Of a DNA stretch of 64,000 nucleotides, positions 17,585 through 26,326 are shown piece by piece. The DNA lies in assembly GCA_965140765.1 (NCBI GenBank), contig OZ223309.1:3348001-3412000 (forward strand), in the 5' to 3' direction. Made by a program: the position numbers and the translations under genes. Numbering within the stretch: the first letter of the stretch is position 1; each line of letters begins with the position of its first letter. This stretch comes from Sunxiuqinia sp963678245. Its GTDB lineage: Bacteria > Bacteroidota > Bacteroidia > Bacteroidales > Prolixibacteraceae. The notes under the pieces were generated by a model. That model made no database searches. It saw nothing but the letters and a program-made list of their open reading frames with translations, and was not told where the DNA came from.

Positions 17585-20500
17585 TTAATCCAGTGTAACA
17601 CTCAAACCAAGTCCGCGTAATTCGTGGAGCAATACATTCAATGATTCAGGAATACCTGCTTGTGGCATTGGTTCTCCTTTTACAATTGATTCATATGCTT
17701 TAGCACGCCCAAGTACATCATCCGACTTCACTGTCAGAATTTCCTGAAGGATATGAGAAGCACCAAATGCCTCAAGTGCCCAAACCTCCATCTCTCCAAA
17801 ACGCTGCCCTCCAAATTGTGCTTTACCACCAAGAGGCTGCTGCGTAATTAAAGAGTATGGTCCGATAGAACGAGCATGCATTTTATCTTCAACCATGTGC
17901 CCCAGTTTCAACATATAGATAATTCCTACAGTTGCAGGCTGGTCAAATCGTTCACCGGTTTCTCCATCATGCAAATATGCTTTCCCGTAAGCTGGCACAC
18001 CTGCTTTGTCGGTGTAGGCAGTTACCTCTTCAAGACTTGCACCGTCGAAAATCGGAGTGGCAAACTTCAATCCCAGTTCTTTACCTGCCCATCCAAGAAC
18101 AGTTTCGTAAATCTGTCCAAGGTTCATACGCGATGGTACACCTAATGGATTCAGAACAATATCTACAGGAGTTCCATCAGCAAGGAAAGGCATATCTTCA
18201 TCACGAACAATACGTGATACAATACCCTTATTACCATGTCGTCCCGCCATTTTATCACCAATTTGAAGTTTACGTTTTTTCGCAACGTAAACTTTTGCCA
18301 ATTGAATAATTCCGGCTGGAAGCTCATCTCCAATGGTTACATTGTAACGTTTACGACGAGCAACGGCCTCATGTTCCTTATATTTTTGGATATAATTAAC
18401 AATTAGTCTGAAAATCAAATCATTCTTCGACTGATCGGTAGTCCACTTGCTAGGGTTAACTGTCAAAAAGTCTATGTCCTGAATTTGTTTCAAGGTGAAC
18501 TTAACACCTTTCGCAATAATATCACCACCGTAATAATCTTTCACACCCTGGCTGGTTTTACCATTCACCATGCTGAAAAGCTTATCTTCTAGTTTCGCTC
18601 TCAATGCACTTACTGCGCGTTCAAGTTCTTCATCAATTTGATCAAGTAATGGCTTAGTAGCCGCTTTACCTTTTTTATCTTTTACAACTCGCGAGAATAG
18701 CTTTTTATCGATAACAACACCTTTTAATGACGGGGAAGCTTTCAACGAAGCATCTTTCACGTCACCAGCCTTGTCACCAAAGATAGCACGAAGTAATTTT
18801 TCTTCTGGTGAAGGATCTGATTCTCCTTTTGGAGTAATCTTACCAATCATGATATCGCCCGGCTTAACATTCGCACCAACGCGAATCAAACCAGCTTCAT
18901 CGAGGTTGCGAGTCGCCTCTTCGCTAACATTTGGTATATCGGAAGTAAATTCTTCAACTCCACGTTTTGTATCACGAACTTCAAGAGAATACTCGTCTAC
19001 GTGAATTGAAGTAAAAATATCTTCGCGAACTACTCGCTCCGAAATCACAATTGCATCCTCGTAGTTATATCCCTGCCAAGGCATAAAGGCAACTTTCAGG
19101 TTACGTCCTAAAGCTAATTCGCCACCTTGAGTAGCATATCCTTCAGTTAGTACCTGACCTTTAGTTACACGCTGTCCTTTGCCAACAATTGGCTTAAGGT
19201 CAAGCGTTGATCCTTGATTTGTTTTTTGATATTTTGGTAATTTGTATGAAATAACTTCCGGCTCGAAACTAACGAACTTCTCGTCATCGCTCATATCATA
19301 CCGAACAATCACTTCATTAGCATCGACATACTCAATTACTCCATCACCTTTAGCTGAAACAAGAACGCGCGAATCGCGAGCAGCACTACCTTCCAGACCT
19401 GTTCCTACAATAGGAGCTTCAGGTCTCAATAATGGTACCGCCTGGCGCATCATATTCGATCCCATCAATGCACGGTTCGCATCATCATGCTCCAGGAAAG
19501 TAATCAACGAAGCAGCAACTGATGCAATCTGGTTAGGACCAACGTCCATCAACTGAACTTCTTCTTTTTCAACAACAGGATAGTCTCCTTCAAGACGTGA
19601 TTTTACTTTCTGATTGACAAAGTAACCTTCGTCATCGATTGGTGCATTCGCCTGCGCAATTACTTTTCCTTCTTCCTCTTCCGCTGTCAGGTAAACAACA
19701 CCATCTTCAGATAAATCAACCTGTCCATTCTCAACCTTACGGTACGGAGTAGAAATAAATCCTAAGTCAGTTACCTTAGCAAAAACGCATAATGAAGAAA
19801 TCAAACCAATGTTTGGTCCCTCTGGAGTTTCAATCGGACAAAGACGTCCGTAGTGAGTAAAGTGAACGTCACGCACCTCGAAACCTGCGCGCTCACGCGA
19901 AAGACCTCCCGGTCCCAGAGCAGACATACGACGTTTGTGTGTCATCTCTGCCAATGGATTCGTTTGATCCATAAACTGAGACAGAGCATTGGTTCCGAAG
20001 AATGAATTAATAACCGATGACAAGGTTTTTGAATTGATCAAATCAATTGGAGTGAAAACCTCATTGTCACGAACATTCATTCGCTCACGAATGGTACGTG
20101 CCATACGTGCTAATCCAACACCAAATTGGTTATACATCTGTTCGCCAACTGTACGAACACGACGGTTACTCAAGTGGTCAATATCATCAACATCAGTTTT
20201 TGCATTAACCAGCTTAATTAAATATTTGATAATCTCTATAATATCTTCCTTCGTCAATACCTGAGTATCCATCTCGATATTCAAGCCTAACTTTTTGTTG
20301 ATACGGTAACGTCCTACTTCTCCTAAGTCATAACGTTTTTCAGAGAAAAACAATTTATCAATAACATCGCGTGCAGTTGCTTCATCCGGCGGTTCAGCAT
20401 TACGCAACTGGCGATAGATATGTAAAACAGCTTCTTTTTCCGAGTTACACGGATCTTTTTGAAGTGTATTATATATAATTGCAAAGTCTTGCAGATTCTG

Positions 20501-21397
20501 ATCTTCTTTATGCAACAAAATTGTTTTGGTGCCTGAATCCAGAATTTCTTCAATATGATCATTCTCAATGACGGTTTCACGGTCGATGACCACTTCATTC
20601 CGCTCGATCGAAACAACCTCACCGGTATCTTCATCAACAAAGTCTTCAACCCAGGTTTTCAAAACACGGGCTGCTAACTTTCTTCCTACTACTTTCTTTA
20701 AACCGGATTTGGATACCTTAATTTCATCAGCCAATCCGAATATTTCGAGAATATCTTTATCGCTTTCGTATCCAATGGCCCGCAACAATGTAGTTACAGG
20801 TAATTTCTTTTTACGGTCGATATAAGCAAACATCACAGAATTGATGTCGGTTGCAAACTCGATCCATGACCCTTTAAATGGAATAATACGTGCCGAATAA
20901 AGCTTTGTACCGTTAGCGTGTAAGCTTTGTCCGAAGAAAACCCCCGGAGAACGGTGTAGCTGTGAAACAACAACACGTTCGGCTCCGTTAATAACGAAAG
21001 TTCCTCTTTCTGTCATGTAAGGAACAGTTCCCAAATACACATCCTGAATAACCGTGTCGAAGTCTTCGTGTTCAGGATCAGTACAGTACAACTTTAATTT
21101 TGCCTTAAGCGGAACGCTAAAGGTTAAACCTCGTTCAATACATTCTTCAATCGCGTACCTTGGCGGGTCAACCTGGTAGTCTAGAAATTCAAGAACGAAA
21201 TTATTTCGAGTATCCGTGATTGGAAAGTTTTCTTCGAAAACCTTGTATAAGCCTTCAACGGTCCTGTTTTCAGGAGTTGTTACCAACTGAAAGAAATCGA
21301 TGAATGACTTTACTTGAACTTCCAGGAAATCAGGATAATCAAATTTAGTTTTTGTGGAAGAGAAACTAATTCTCTGATTTTCAGTATTTAACGACAT
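17585..21397 (-). CDS. rpoB: DNA-directed RNA polymerase subunit beta
   Basis: A 1270-residue beta subunit with the expected landmarks. They include the rifampicin-pocket region FFGTNALSQFMDQTNPLAEMTHKRRMSALGPGGL (serine/aspartate/histidine positions as in susceptible enzymes by eye), the nucleotide/RNA-binding region GDKMAGRHGNKGIVS, and the C-terminal GGKAQFGGQRFGEMEVWALEAFGA. It forms the polymerase core with beta'. It is separated from rplL by 112 bases holding a terminator-like hairpin, so its expression relative to the ribosomal proteins is probably attenuated. No Shine-Dalgarno sequence is visible before the ATG, as commonly seen in this phylum. Confidence 0.99.
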   Translation of the reverse strand: MSLNTENQRISFSSTKTKFDYPDFLEVQVKSFIDFFQLVTTPENRTVEGLYKVFEENFPITDTRNNFVLEFLDYQVDPPRYAIEECIERGLTFSVPLKAKLKLYCTDPEHEDFDTVIQDVYLGTVPYMTERGTFVINGAERVVVSQLHRSPGVFFGQSLHANGTKLYSARIIPFKGSWIEFATDINSVMFAYIDRKKKLPVTTLLRAIGYESDKDILEIFGLADEIKVSKSGLKKVVGRKLAARVLKTWVEDFVDEDTGEVVSIERNEVVIDRETVIENDHIEEILDSGTKTILLHKEDQNLQDFAIIYNTLQKDPCNSEKEAVLHIYRQLRNAEPPDEATARDVIDKLFFSEKRYDLGEVGRYRINKKLGLNIEMDTQVLTKEDIIEIIKYLIKLVNAKTDVDDIDHLSNRRVRTVGEQMYNQFGVGLARMARTIRERMNVRDNEVFTPIDLINSKTLSSVINSFFGTNALSQFMDQTNPLAEMTHKRRMSALGPGGLSRERAGFEVRDVHFTHYGRLCPIETPEGPNIGLISSLCVFAKVTDLGFISTPYRKVENGQVDLSEDGVVYLTAEEEEGKVIAQANAPIDDEGYFVNQKVKSRLEGDYPVVEKEEVQLMDVGPNQIASVAASLITFLEHDDANRALMGSNMMRQAVPLLRPEAPIVGTGLEGSAARDSRVLVSAKGDGVIEYVDANEVIVRYDMSDDEKFVSFEPEVISYKLPKYQKTNQGSTLDLKPIVGKGQRVTKGQVLTEGYATQGGELALGRNLKVAFMPWQGYNYEDAIVISERVVREDIFTSIHVDEYSLEVRDTKRGVEEFTSDIPNVSEEATRNLDEAGLIRVGANVKPGDIMIGKITPKGESDPSPEEKLLRAIFGDKAGDVKDASLKASPSLKGVVIDKKLFSRVVKDKKGKAATKPLLDQIDEELERAVSALRAKLEDKLFSMVNGKTSQGVKDYYGGDIIAKGVKFTLKQIQDIDFLTVNPSKWTTDQSKNDLIFRLIVNYIQKYKEHEAVARRKRYNVTIGDELPAGIIQLAKVYVAKKRKLQIGDKMAGRHGNKGIVSRIVRDEDMPFLADGTPVDIVLNPLGVPSRMNLGQIYETVLGWAGKELGLKFATPIFDGASLEEVTAYTDKAGVPAYGKAYLHDGETGERFDQPATVGIIYMLKLGHMVEDKMHARSIGPYSLITQQPLGGKAQFGGQRFGEMEVWALEAFGASHILQEILTVKSDDVLGRAKAYESIVKGEPMPQAGIPESLNVLLHELRGLGLSVTLD

Positions 21398-21436
21398 GTA
21401 TCAACAAAATTAAGTGAACTTAATACATCAATATAC

Positions 21437-21472
21437 AAAAAGGCTTAGAACCCCACTTATGTGAGGTTCTAA
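21437..21472 (-). terminator. attenuator-like hairpin between rplL and rpoB
   Basis: On the minus strand a 12-base stem (21461-21472 with 21445-21456; TTAGAACCTCAC type, one mismatch) with a TTAT loop is followed by GCCTTTTTG. It sits in the rplL-rpoB gap, the same place as the partial terminator of the enterobacterial rplJL-rpoBC operon, and probably lets only a fraction of transcripts into rpoBC. Confidence 0.75.
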
Positions 21473-21509
21473 ACCATTATTCAGACCATTCTTAAAGGTC
21501 TTAAGTCTC

Positions 21510-21890
21510 TTATTTAAGTTCAACTTCAGCTCCAGCTTCTTCTAACTGACTTTTTAATGCTTCTGCTTCGTCTTTTGAAACTTTTTCTTTGATTGCCTTA
21601 GGTGCTTCGTCTACAACAGCTTTTGCTTCTTTAAGACCTAAACCAGTCAATTCTTTAACTAACTTCACAACTGCAAGTTTTGAACCACCAGCTGCTTTTA
21701 AGATTACGTCGAATTCAGTTTGCTCAGCAGCTCCAGCTTCTTCACCACCACCAGCGGCAGGTCCAGCTACAGCTACAGCAGCTGCTGCAGGTTCGATTCC
21801 ATATTCTTCTTTTAAAATGTCAGCTAATTCATTGACGTCTTTTACAGTCAAGTTTACCAACTCTTCTGCAAGTGCTTTTAAATCTGCCAT
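21510..21890 (-). CDS. rplL: 50S ribosomal protein L7/L12
   Basis: A 126-residue stalk protein that recruits translational GTPases. It has the N-terminal dimerisation helices (MADLKALAEELVNLTVKDVNEL), an Ala/Gly-rich hinge (AAAAVAVAGPAAGGGEEAGAAE) and the C-terminal factor-binding domain (KLAVVKLVKELTGLGLKEAKAVVDEAP). The alanine-rich hinge is of normal length. It follows rplJ by 38 bases in the L10-L12 pair and is followed by the attenuator before rpoB. Confidence 0.98.
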   Translation of the reverse strand: MADLKALAEELVNLTVKDVNELADILKEEYGIEPAAAAVAVAGPAAGGGEEAGAAEQTEFDVILKAAGGSKLAVVKLVKELTGLGLKEAKAVVDEAPKAIKEKVSKDEAEALKSQLEEAGAEVELK

Positions 21891-21928
21891 TTCTTCTTAA
21901 TTTTTATGCTATAAAATTGTAACTAAAT

Positions 21929-22447
21929 TTATTCCTTTTCTGAAAGTGTCTGAAGGATTCCATGAATTTTGCTTCCTCCTGATTGCAATTGGCCAATAAC
22001 TGTTTTCATTGGTGATTGTAACAGGGCAACCAAATCTCCAAGCAATTCATCCTTAGACTTAATTGTTGATAATGCTTCTAATTGGTTTTCGCCAACATAA
22101 ACTGATTCTTCAACATAAGCCGCCTTCAATAATGGCTTTTTATGTACTTTTGAGAATTCTTTAATCAGTTTAGCCGGAGTATTTCCAACTTCACAAAACA
22201 TGATTGAAGTACTACCTTTGAGAGTATCGAAAAGTTCGTCCGTATTCTTTTCAGAATTTTCTAACGCTTTTCTTAATAGTGTATTTTTAACTACAACCAG
22301 CTTTACATCTTTGGTAAAACATAGGCGCCTTAAACTACTAGAGTCTTCTGCATTAAGGTCAGCAATATCCGCCAAGTAAAAGTGATTGTAAGAATTGATC
22401 TGCTCAGTCAGATTGTCAATAATCGTTAATTTTTCTGATCTTTTCAT
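21929..22447 (-). CDS. rplJ: 50S ribosomal protein L10
   Basis: A 172-residue L10 (P0-type stalk base) with the 23S-binding N-terminal domain (LRRLCFTKDVKLVVVKNTLLRKALE) and C-terminal helices (LLQSPMKTVIGQLQSGGSKIHGILQTL) that bind L12 dimers. It lies 14 bases downstream of rplA and upstream of rplL. In other bacteria L10-L12 represses its own mRNA; no leader structure specific for that was identified here. Confidence 0.98.
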   Translation of the reverse strand: MKRSEKLTIIDNLTEQINSYNHFYLADIADLNAEDSSSLRRLCFTKDVKLVVVKNTLLRKALENSEKNTDELFDTLKGSTSIMFCEVGNTPAKLIKEFSKVHKKPLLKAAYVEESVYVGENQLEALSTIKSKDELLGDLVALLQSPMKTVIGQLQSGGSKIHGILQTLSEKE

Positions 22448-22461
22448 CTTGCAATATTTTA

Positions 22462-23157
22462 CTAGTCAGTGACTGACTTTAATTCGACTTGAATTCCAGG
22501 ACTCATTGTGCTTGACAGGCAAATACTTTTTACGTAAGTACCTTTCGCAGCAGTCGGTTTCAATTTGATAATGGTGTTGATAAACTCATGGGCATTTTCA
22601 ACAATTTTATCAGCAGTAAAGGAAACTTTACCAATTGAAGTGTGAATAATACCAAATTTATCTACTTTAAAATCAATTTTACCTTGTTTAACTTCACCGA
22701 CAGCTTTGCCAATATCCATAGTCACGGTTCCGCTTTTTGGATTAGGCATCAAGCCTCTGGGTCCTAAAACCCGACCTAACGGGCCAACCTTTCCCATAAC
22801 TGGAGGCATAGTAATTACCACATCGAAATCAGTCCATCCGCCTTTGATTTTCTCGATGTACTCATCAAGACCAACAAAGTCAGCACCAGCTTCTTTGGCT
22901 TCTGCCTCTTTATCAGGCGTAACCAATGCTAATACACGGACTTCTTTACCAGTTCCATGGGGTAAGGATACAACGCCTCTAACCATCTGATTGGCTTTTC
23001 TCGGGTCTACTCCTAAACGGACATCAATATCGACTGACGCATCAAACTTTGTAAAAGTAATTTCCTTCAGCAAAGATGCAGCATCAGATAGTGAATATAT
23101 TTTATCCTTTTCAAGTTTCTCCTGAGCAAGCTTTCTATTTTTTGTAATTCTGCCCAT
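22462..23157 (-). CDS. rplA: 50S ribosomal protein L1
   Basis: A 231-residue L1 of the ribosomal E-site stalk. Conserved segments include DVRLGVDPRKANQMVRGVVSLPHGTGK, MPPVMGKVGPLGRVLGPRGLMPNPKSGTV and the closing LSSTMSPGIQVE. It helps move deacylated tRNA out of the ribosome and, in other bacteria, autoregulates the L11-L1 mRNA. It follows rplK by 14 bases. Confidence 0.99.
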   Translation of the reverse strand: MGRITKNRKLAQEKLEKDKIYSLSDAASLLKEITFTKFDASVDIDVRLGVDPRKANQMVRGVVSLPHGTGKEVRVLALVTPDKEAEAKEAGADFVGLDEYIEKIKGGWTDFDVVITMPPVMGKVGPLGRVLGPRGLMPNPKSGTVTMDIGKAVGEVKQGKIDFKVDKFGIIHTSIGKVSFTADKIVENAHEFINTIIKLKPTAAKGTYVKSICLSSTMSPGIQVELKSVTD

Positions 23158-23171
23158 TTTTAAAATTTTAA

Positions 23172-23615
23172 TTAGTTATTTGATGGAAATTGACCTGTTA
23201 CGTTAATTCCCATGCTTCTGGCAGTACCAGCAACCATCTTCATAGCAGACTCCACTGTGAAACAGTTTAAATCAGACATTTTAGATTCTGCAATCTTTTT
23301 CACCTGATCCCAGCTTACTTTACCCACTTTTTTAACGTGTGGTTCAGCTGATCCTGATTTCAATTTAGCGGCTTCGAGCAATTGAATGGCCACTGGGGGT
23401 TGTTTAATTACAAAATCAAACGATTTATCCGCATAAACAGTAATAATTACAGGAAGCACTTTACCAGCTTGGTCTTGTGTCCGCCCGTTAAACTGTTTGC
23501 AGAACTGCATGATATTAACCCCTTTGGCACCTAATGCTGGTCCTACCGGAGGTGAAGGGTTAGCTGCACCCCCCTTAATTTGTAACTTAATTAATCCAGC
23601 AACTTCTTTAGCCAT
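23172..23615 (-). CDS. rplK: 50S ribosomal protein L11
   Basis: A 147-residue L11 of the GTPase-associated centre. The proline-rich N-terminal domain (GGAANPSPPVGPALGAKGVNIMQFCKQFN) and C-terminal RNA-binding domain (SDLNCFTVESAMKMVAGTARSMGI) are intact. L11 is the ribosomal sensor needed for stringent-response signalling by Rel enzymes, one of which is also in this window. It lies between nusG and rplA. Confidence 0.99.
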   Translation of the reverse strand: MAKEVAGLIKLQIKGGAANPSPPVGPALGAKGVNIMQFCKQFNGRTQDQAGKVLPVIITVYADKSFDFVIKQPPVAIQLLEAAKLKSGSAEPHVKKVGKVSWDQVKKIAESKMSDLNCFTVESAMKMVAGTARSMGINVTGQFPSNN

Positions 23616-23637
23616 AATAAAATCAATAAAAATTTAA

Positions 23638-24186
23638 CTACTCCTTTTCAACTTGCATAAAGCTAAGTTCCAAGGGTGTTTTACGTCCAAAAATTTTGAC
23701 CATCACTTTCAACTTTTTCTTTTCCTCATTGATTTCTTCAATGATTCCATTGAATCCGTTAAAAGGACCATCAGTAACTTTCACAGTTTCACCAACAACA
23801 TAAGGAATGTTCATTTCCTCGTCATTTTCAGCCATTTCATCAACCCTACCTAAGATACGGTTAACTTCAGTCTGACGCATTGGTACAGGATCTCCTCCTT
23901 TGGTGTCACCTAAGAATCCGATCACGTTGGTAATACTTTTCAACATGTGTGGAATCTCACCTACCAGAGCAGCCTCTAACAAAAGATAACCAGGAAAGAA
24001 GTTACGCTCTTTGCTCACTTTTTTCCCGTTACGGATTTGATAGACCTTTTCAGTTGGAATTAGTACCTGTGAAACATACTCTTGAAGCCCAGCATTTGCA
24101 ATTTCGCTTTCGATATATTCTTTTACCTTCTTTTCTTTCCCACCAATAGTCCTAAGAACATACCATTTTTTTACAATTTCGCTCAT
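23638..24186 (-). CDS. nusG: transcription termination/antitermination factor NusG
   Basis: A 182-residue NusG with the N-terminal NGN domain (KKWYVLRTIGGKEKKVKEYIE ... FFPGYLLLEA) that binds the RNA polymerase clamp, and a C-terminal KOW domain (GETVKVTDGPFNGFNGIIEEI). It controls pausing and couples polymerase to Rho or to the ribosome. A GGAG Shine-Dalgarno-like element lies about eight bases before the ATG. It follows secE directly, the near-universal order. Confidence 0.98.
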   Translation of the reverse strand: MSEIVKKWYVLRTIGGKEKKVKEYIESEIANAGLQEYVSQVLIPTEKVYQIRNGKKVSKERNFFPGYLLLEAALVGEIPHMLKSITNVIGFLGDTKGGDPVPMRQTEVNRILGRVDEMAENDEEMNIPYVVGETVKVTDGPFNGFNGIIEEINEEKKKLKVMVKIFGRKTPLELSFMQVEKE

Positions 24187-24204
24187 CTAGATTCTCCAAT
24201 CGTA

Positions 24205-24396
24205 TTAATAAAATAAACTGTACACAAAGTTCATAATGTTCTCAAAAGAGATGTCCATTACGAATACAACAAGTGCTATAATAAAGGAAGCAACCATAAC
24301 GATAAATGCACTATTTTGCAACTCTTTCCAAGTTGGCCAAGAAACTTTATGAACAAGCTCATTATAAGCTTCTTCTAAGTATAATTTAAGTTTCAT
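24205..24396 (-). CDS. secE: preprotein translocase subunit SecE
   Basis: A 63-residue single-helix SecE. The N-terminal amphipathic stretch YLEEAYNELVHKVSWPTWKELQNSA carries the conserved KVSWP motif, followed by one transmembrane helix (about 31-50). It stabilises SecY in the general secretion channel. Located between tuf and nusG as in most bacteria. Confidence 0.97.
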   Translation of the reverse strand: MKLKLYLEEAYNELVHKVSWPTWKELQNSAFIVMVASFIIALVVFVMDISFENIMNFVYSLFY

Positions 24397-24415
24397 CTAT
24401 ATTGTGTTTTAAGTT

Positions 24416-24482
24416 GTCAGATGGCAGGAAATCGAACCTACTTTATAAAAGCATAAAAAACTCCCCATTGAGTTTCATCCGG
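24416..24482 (-). pseudogene. decayed tRNA-like cloverleaf between tuf and secE (probable tRNA-Trp relic)
   Basis: On the minus strand a degenerate cloverleaf can be folded. The acceptor is CCGGATG (24476-24482) with CATCTGA (24417-24423), six of seven pairs. The D-arm ACTC-AATGGG-GAGT (24460-24473) is perfect, and the T-arm is GTAGG-TTCGATTT-CCTGC (24424-24441). The anticodon arm is abnormal: TTTAT-GCTTTT-ATAAA with a 6-base loop, no variable loop, and no CCA anticodon. The T-loop has 8 bases instead of 7. In many Bacteroidota a functional tRNA-Trp sits exactly here. I infer a relic of that gene, not a working tRNA. Confidence 0.4.
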
Positions 24483-24512
24483 AAAGAGTCCCGAACCTTT
24501 TTGGTTCGGGAC
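24483..24512 (-). terminator. hairpin downstream of tuf
   Basis: A perfect 10-base stem (GTCCCGAACC / GGTTCGGGAC; 24488-24497 and 24503-24512) with a 5-base loop lies 24 bases after the tuf stop. On the minus strand it is followed by TCTTTCC, a weak T tract, so it may be a leaky terminator or an mRNA 3'-end stabiliser before secE-nusG. Confidence 0.6.
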
Positions 24513-24536
24513 ATCCTACTTCTTATTTTTTTTGTA

Positions 24537-25724
24537 TTATTCTACAATTTCAGTGACCTGACCGGCACCTACTGTACGTCCACCTTCGCGGATTGCGAAA
24601 CGAAGACCAGTATTCAATGCCACTGGGTATATCAAGCTTACGTTGATTGTTACGTTATCGCCAGGCATTACCATTTCGCGTCCTTCTTCCAAGGTAATCT
24701 CTCCAGTTACGTCAAGGGTACGCAAGTAAAACTGAGGACGATATTTATTATGGAATGGAGTGTGACGTCCACCTTCTTCTTTTTTCAATACATAAACCTC
24801 AGCTTTAAACTTTGTATGAGGAGTGATTGAACCAGGTTTAGCCAAAATCTGTCCACGTTTGATCTCTTTTTTATCAACACCTCGAAGCAACAAACCAACA
24901 TTGTCACCAGCTTGACCATCATCCAAAATCTTACGGAACATTTCAACACCAGTACAAACAGTCTTACGACCTTCAGCACCTAAACCAATCAACTGCAATT
25001 CATCACCTGTATGAACAACACCTGTTTCGATACGACCAGTAGCTACTGTACCACGACCTGTAATTGAGAATACATCCTCAACCGGCATTAGGAAATCCTT
25101 ATCAACATCTCTTTTGGGTAGTGGAATCCAAGTATCACAAGCGTCCATTAATTCAAGAACTTTTTCTTCCCATTCTGGTTCTCCATTAAGGGCACCAAGA
25201 GCTGAACCTTGAATAACAGGAGCGTTGTCACCGTCAAATTCATAGAAGTCCAATAATTCACGGATTTCCATTTCAACCAGTTCCAACAATTCTTCATCTT
25301 CCACCATATCAACTTTATTCATAAAAACGACCAATTTAGGTACGTTTACCTGACGAGCCAATAGAATATGTTCACGTGTTTGTGGCATAGGACCATCAGT
25401 TGCAGCTACTACAATAATAGCTCCATCCATCTGAGCAGCACCAGTTACCATATTCTTAACGTAATCGGCGTGACCCGGACAATCTACGTGCGCATAGTGA
25501 CGCGTAGCAGTTTGATACTCAACGTGAGCAGTATTAATCGTAATACCACGTTCTTTTTCTTCAGGTGCACTGTCGATTGAATCAAATGATTTAATCTCAG
25601 AGAAACCTTTCTTTGCTAATACTGTTGTAATAGCAGCTGTCAGGGTAGTTTTACCATGGTCAACGTGGCCAATAGTACCAATGTTCACATGGTCTTTATC
25701 CCTATTAAAATGTTCTTTAGCCAT
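24537..25724 (-). CDS. tuf: translation elongation factor Tu
   Basis: A 395-residue EF-Tu. GTPase motifs are GHVDHGKTTL (about 18-27), DCPGHADY (about 80-87), NKVDM and GSALG. The tRNA/EF-Ts-binding domains 2 and 3 follow (GRGTVATGRIETGVV, PFHNKYRPQFYLRT). It delivers aminoacyl-tRNA to the ribosome. It lies directly downstream of four tRNA genes in the same orientation, the tRNA-Thr/Tyr/Gly/Thr-tuf arrangement also known from enterobacteria, and is probably co-transcribed with them. Confidence 0.99.
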   Translation of the reverse strand: MAKEHFNRDKDHVNIGTIGHVDHGKTTLTAAITTVLAKKGFSEIKSFDSIDSAPEEKERGITINTAHVEYQTATRHYAHVDCPGHADYVKNMVTGAAQMDGAIIVVAATDGPMPQTREHILLARQVNVPKLVVFMNKVDMVEDEELLELVEMEIRELLDFYEFDGDNAPVIQGSALGALNGEPEWEEKVLELMDACDTWIPLPKRDVDKDFLMPVEDVFSITGRGTVATGRIETGVVHTGDELQLIGLGAEGRKTVCTGVEMFRKILDDGQAGDNVGLLLRGVDKKEIKRGQILAKPGSITPHTKFKAEVYVLKKEEGGRHTPFHNKYRPQFYLRTLDVTGEITLEEGREMVMPGDNVTINVSLIYPVALNTGLRFAIREGGRTVGAGQVTEIVE

Positions 25725-25768
25725 AACTCGTAATTATTAATTATCTTTTTTTTATTTATTTATCAGTG

Positions 25769-25840
<72 letters not shown>

Positions 25841-25868
25841 AACGAATAATTTCGTTAAAAAAAAATTG

Positions 25869-25941
25869 AGCGGGAGACGAGATTCAAACTCGCGACCCTT
25901 AGCTTGGAAGGCTAATGCTCTATCAGCTGAGCTACTCCCGC
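25869..25941 (-). tRNA. tRNA-Gly (anticodon TCC)
   Basis: A 73-base cloverleaf on the minus strand: acceptor GCGGGAG / CTCCCGC, D-arm GCTCAGCTGATAGAGC, anticodon arm TTAGC-CTTCCAA-GCTAA, T-arm with loop TTTGAAT. No CCA is encoded. It reads GGA/GGG glycine codons. Confidence 0.95.
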
Positions 25942-26024
25942 AAAAAACCCCGTAAATATCAACTTCCTAATTCAGAATTCCAAATTAAAAACCCTGTTAT
26001 TCAAAAACGATATTAAAAGAGTTG

Positions 26025-26107
26025 TGGGGAGAGCAGGATTCGAACCTACGAAGACATAAGTCAGCAGAGTTACAGTCTGCCCCAGTTGGCCGCTTTGGTA
26101 TCTCCCC
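26025..26107 (-). tRNA. tRNA-Tyr (anticodon GTA)
   Basis: An 83-base class II tRNA on the minus strand: acceptor GGGGAGA / TCTCCCC, anticodon arm GCAGA-CTGTAAC-TCTGC, a long variable arm (TGACTTATGTCTTC region) and T-loop TTCGAAT, with A as discriminator. No CCA is encoded. Confidence 0.95.
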
Positions 26108-26130
26108 AACAATATTTTTAGAACGTTATG

Positions 26131-26204
26131 AGCCGAATCTCAGATTCGAACTGAGGACCCCGAGATTACAAATCACGTGCTCTGGCCAACTGAGCTAATT
26201 CGGC
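26131..26204 (-). tRNA. tRNA-Thr (anticodon TGT)
   Basis: A 74-base cloverleaf on the minus strand: acceptor GCCGAAT / ATTCGGC, D-arm GCTCAGTTGGCCAGAGC, anticodon arm CGTGA-TTTGTAA-TCTCG, T-arm CTCAG-TTCGAAT-CTGAG. The anticodon stem has a T29-T41 mismatch. It is the first tRNA of the tRNA-tuf transcript and reads ACA-type threonine codons. Confidence 0.93.
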
Positions 26205-26326
26205 AACATTTCTCTCCCATTCTTTTGGTCAAATCAAAACCCCGGCAAACGACCAATTTCGTATGTTTACTGAGGTTTATCATGTCCAAGCTCTGACTAA
26301 CCAGAGACTTGTCCAAAAAGGGTTTG

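Noticed and set aside
13437..20825. Several long reading frames on both strands inside rpoB and rpoC
   Set aside because: They are shadows of the polymerase genes, which are complete and conserved throughout.
24397..24536. Functional tRNA-Trp between tuf and secE
   Set aside because: No CCA anticodon, wrong anticodon and T-loop sizes and no variable loop; only a relic can be supported.
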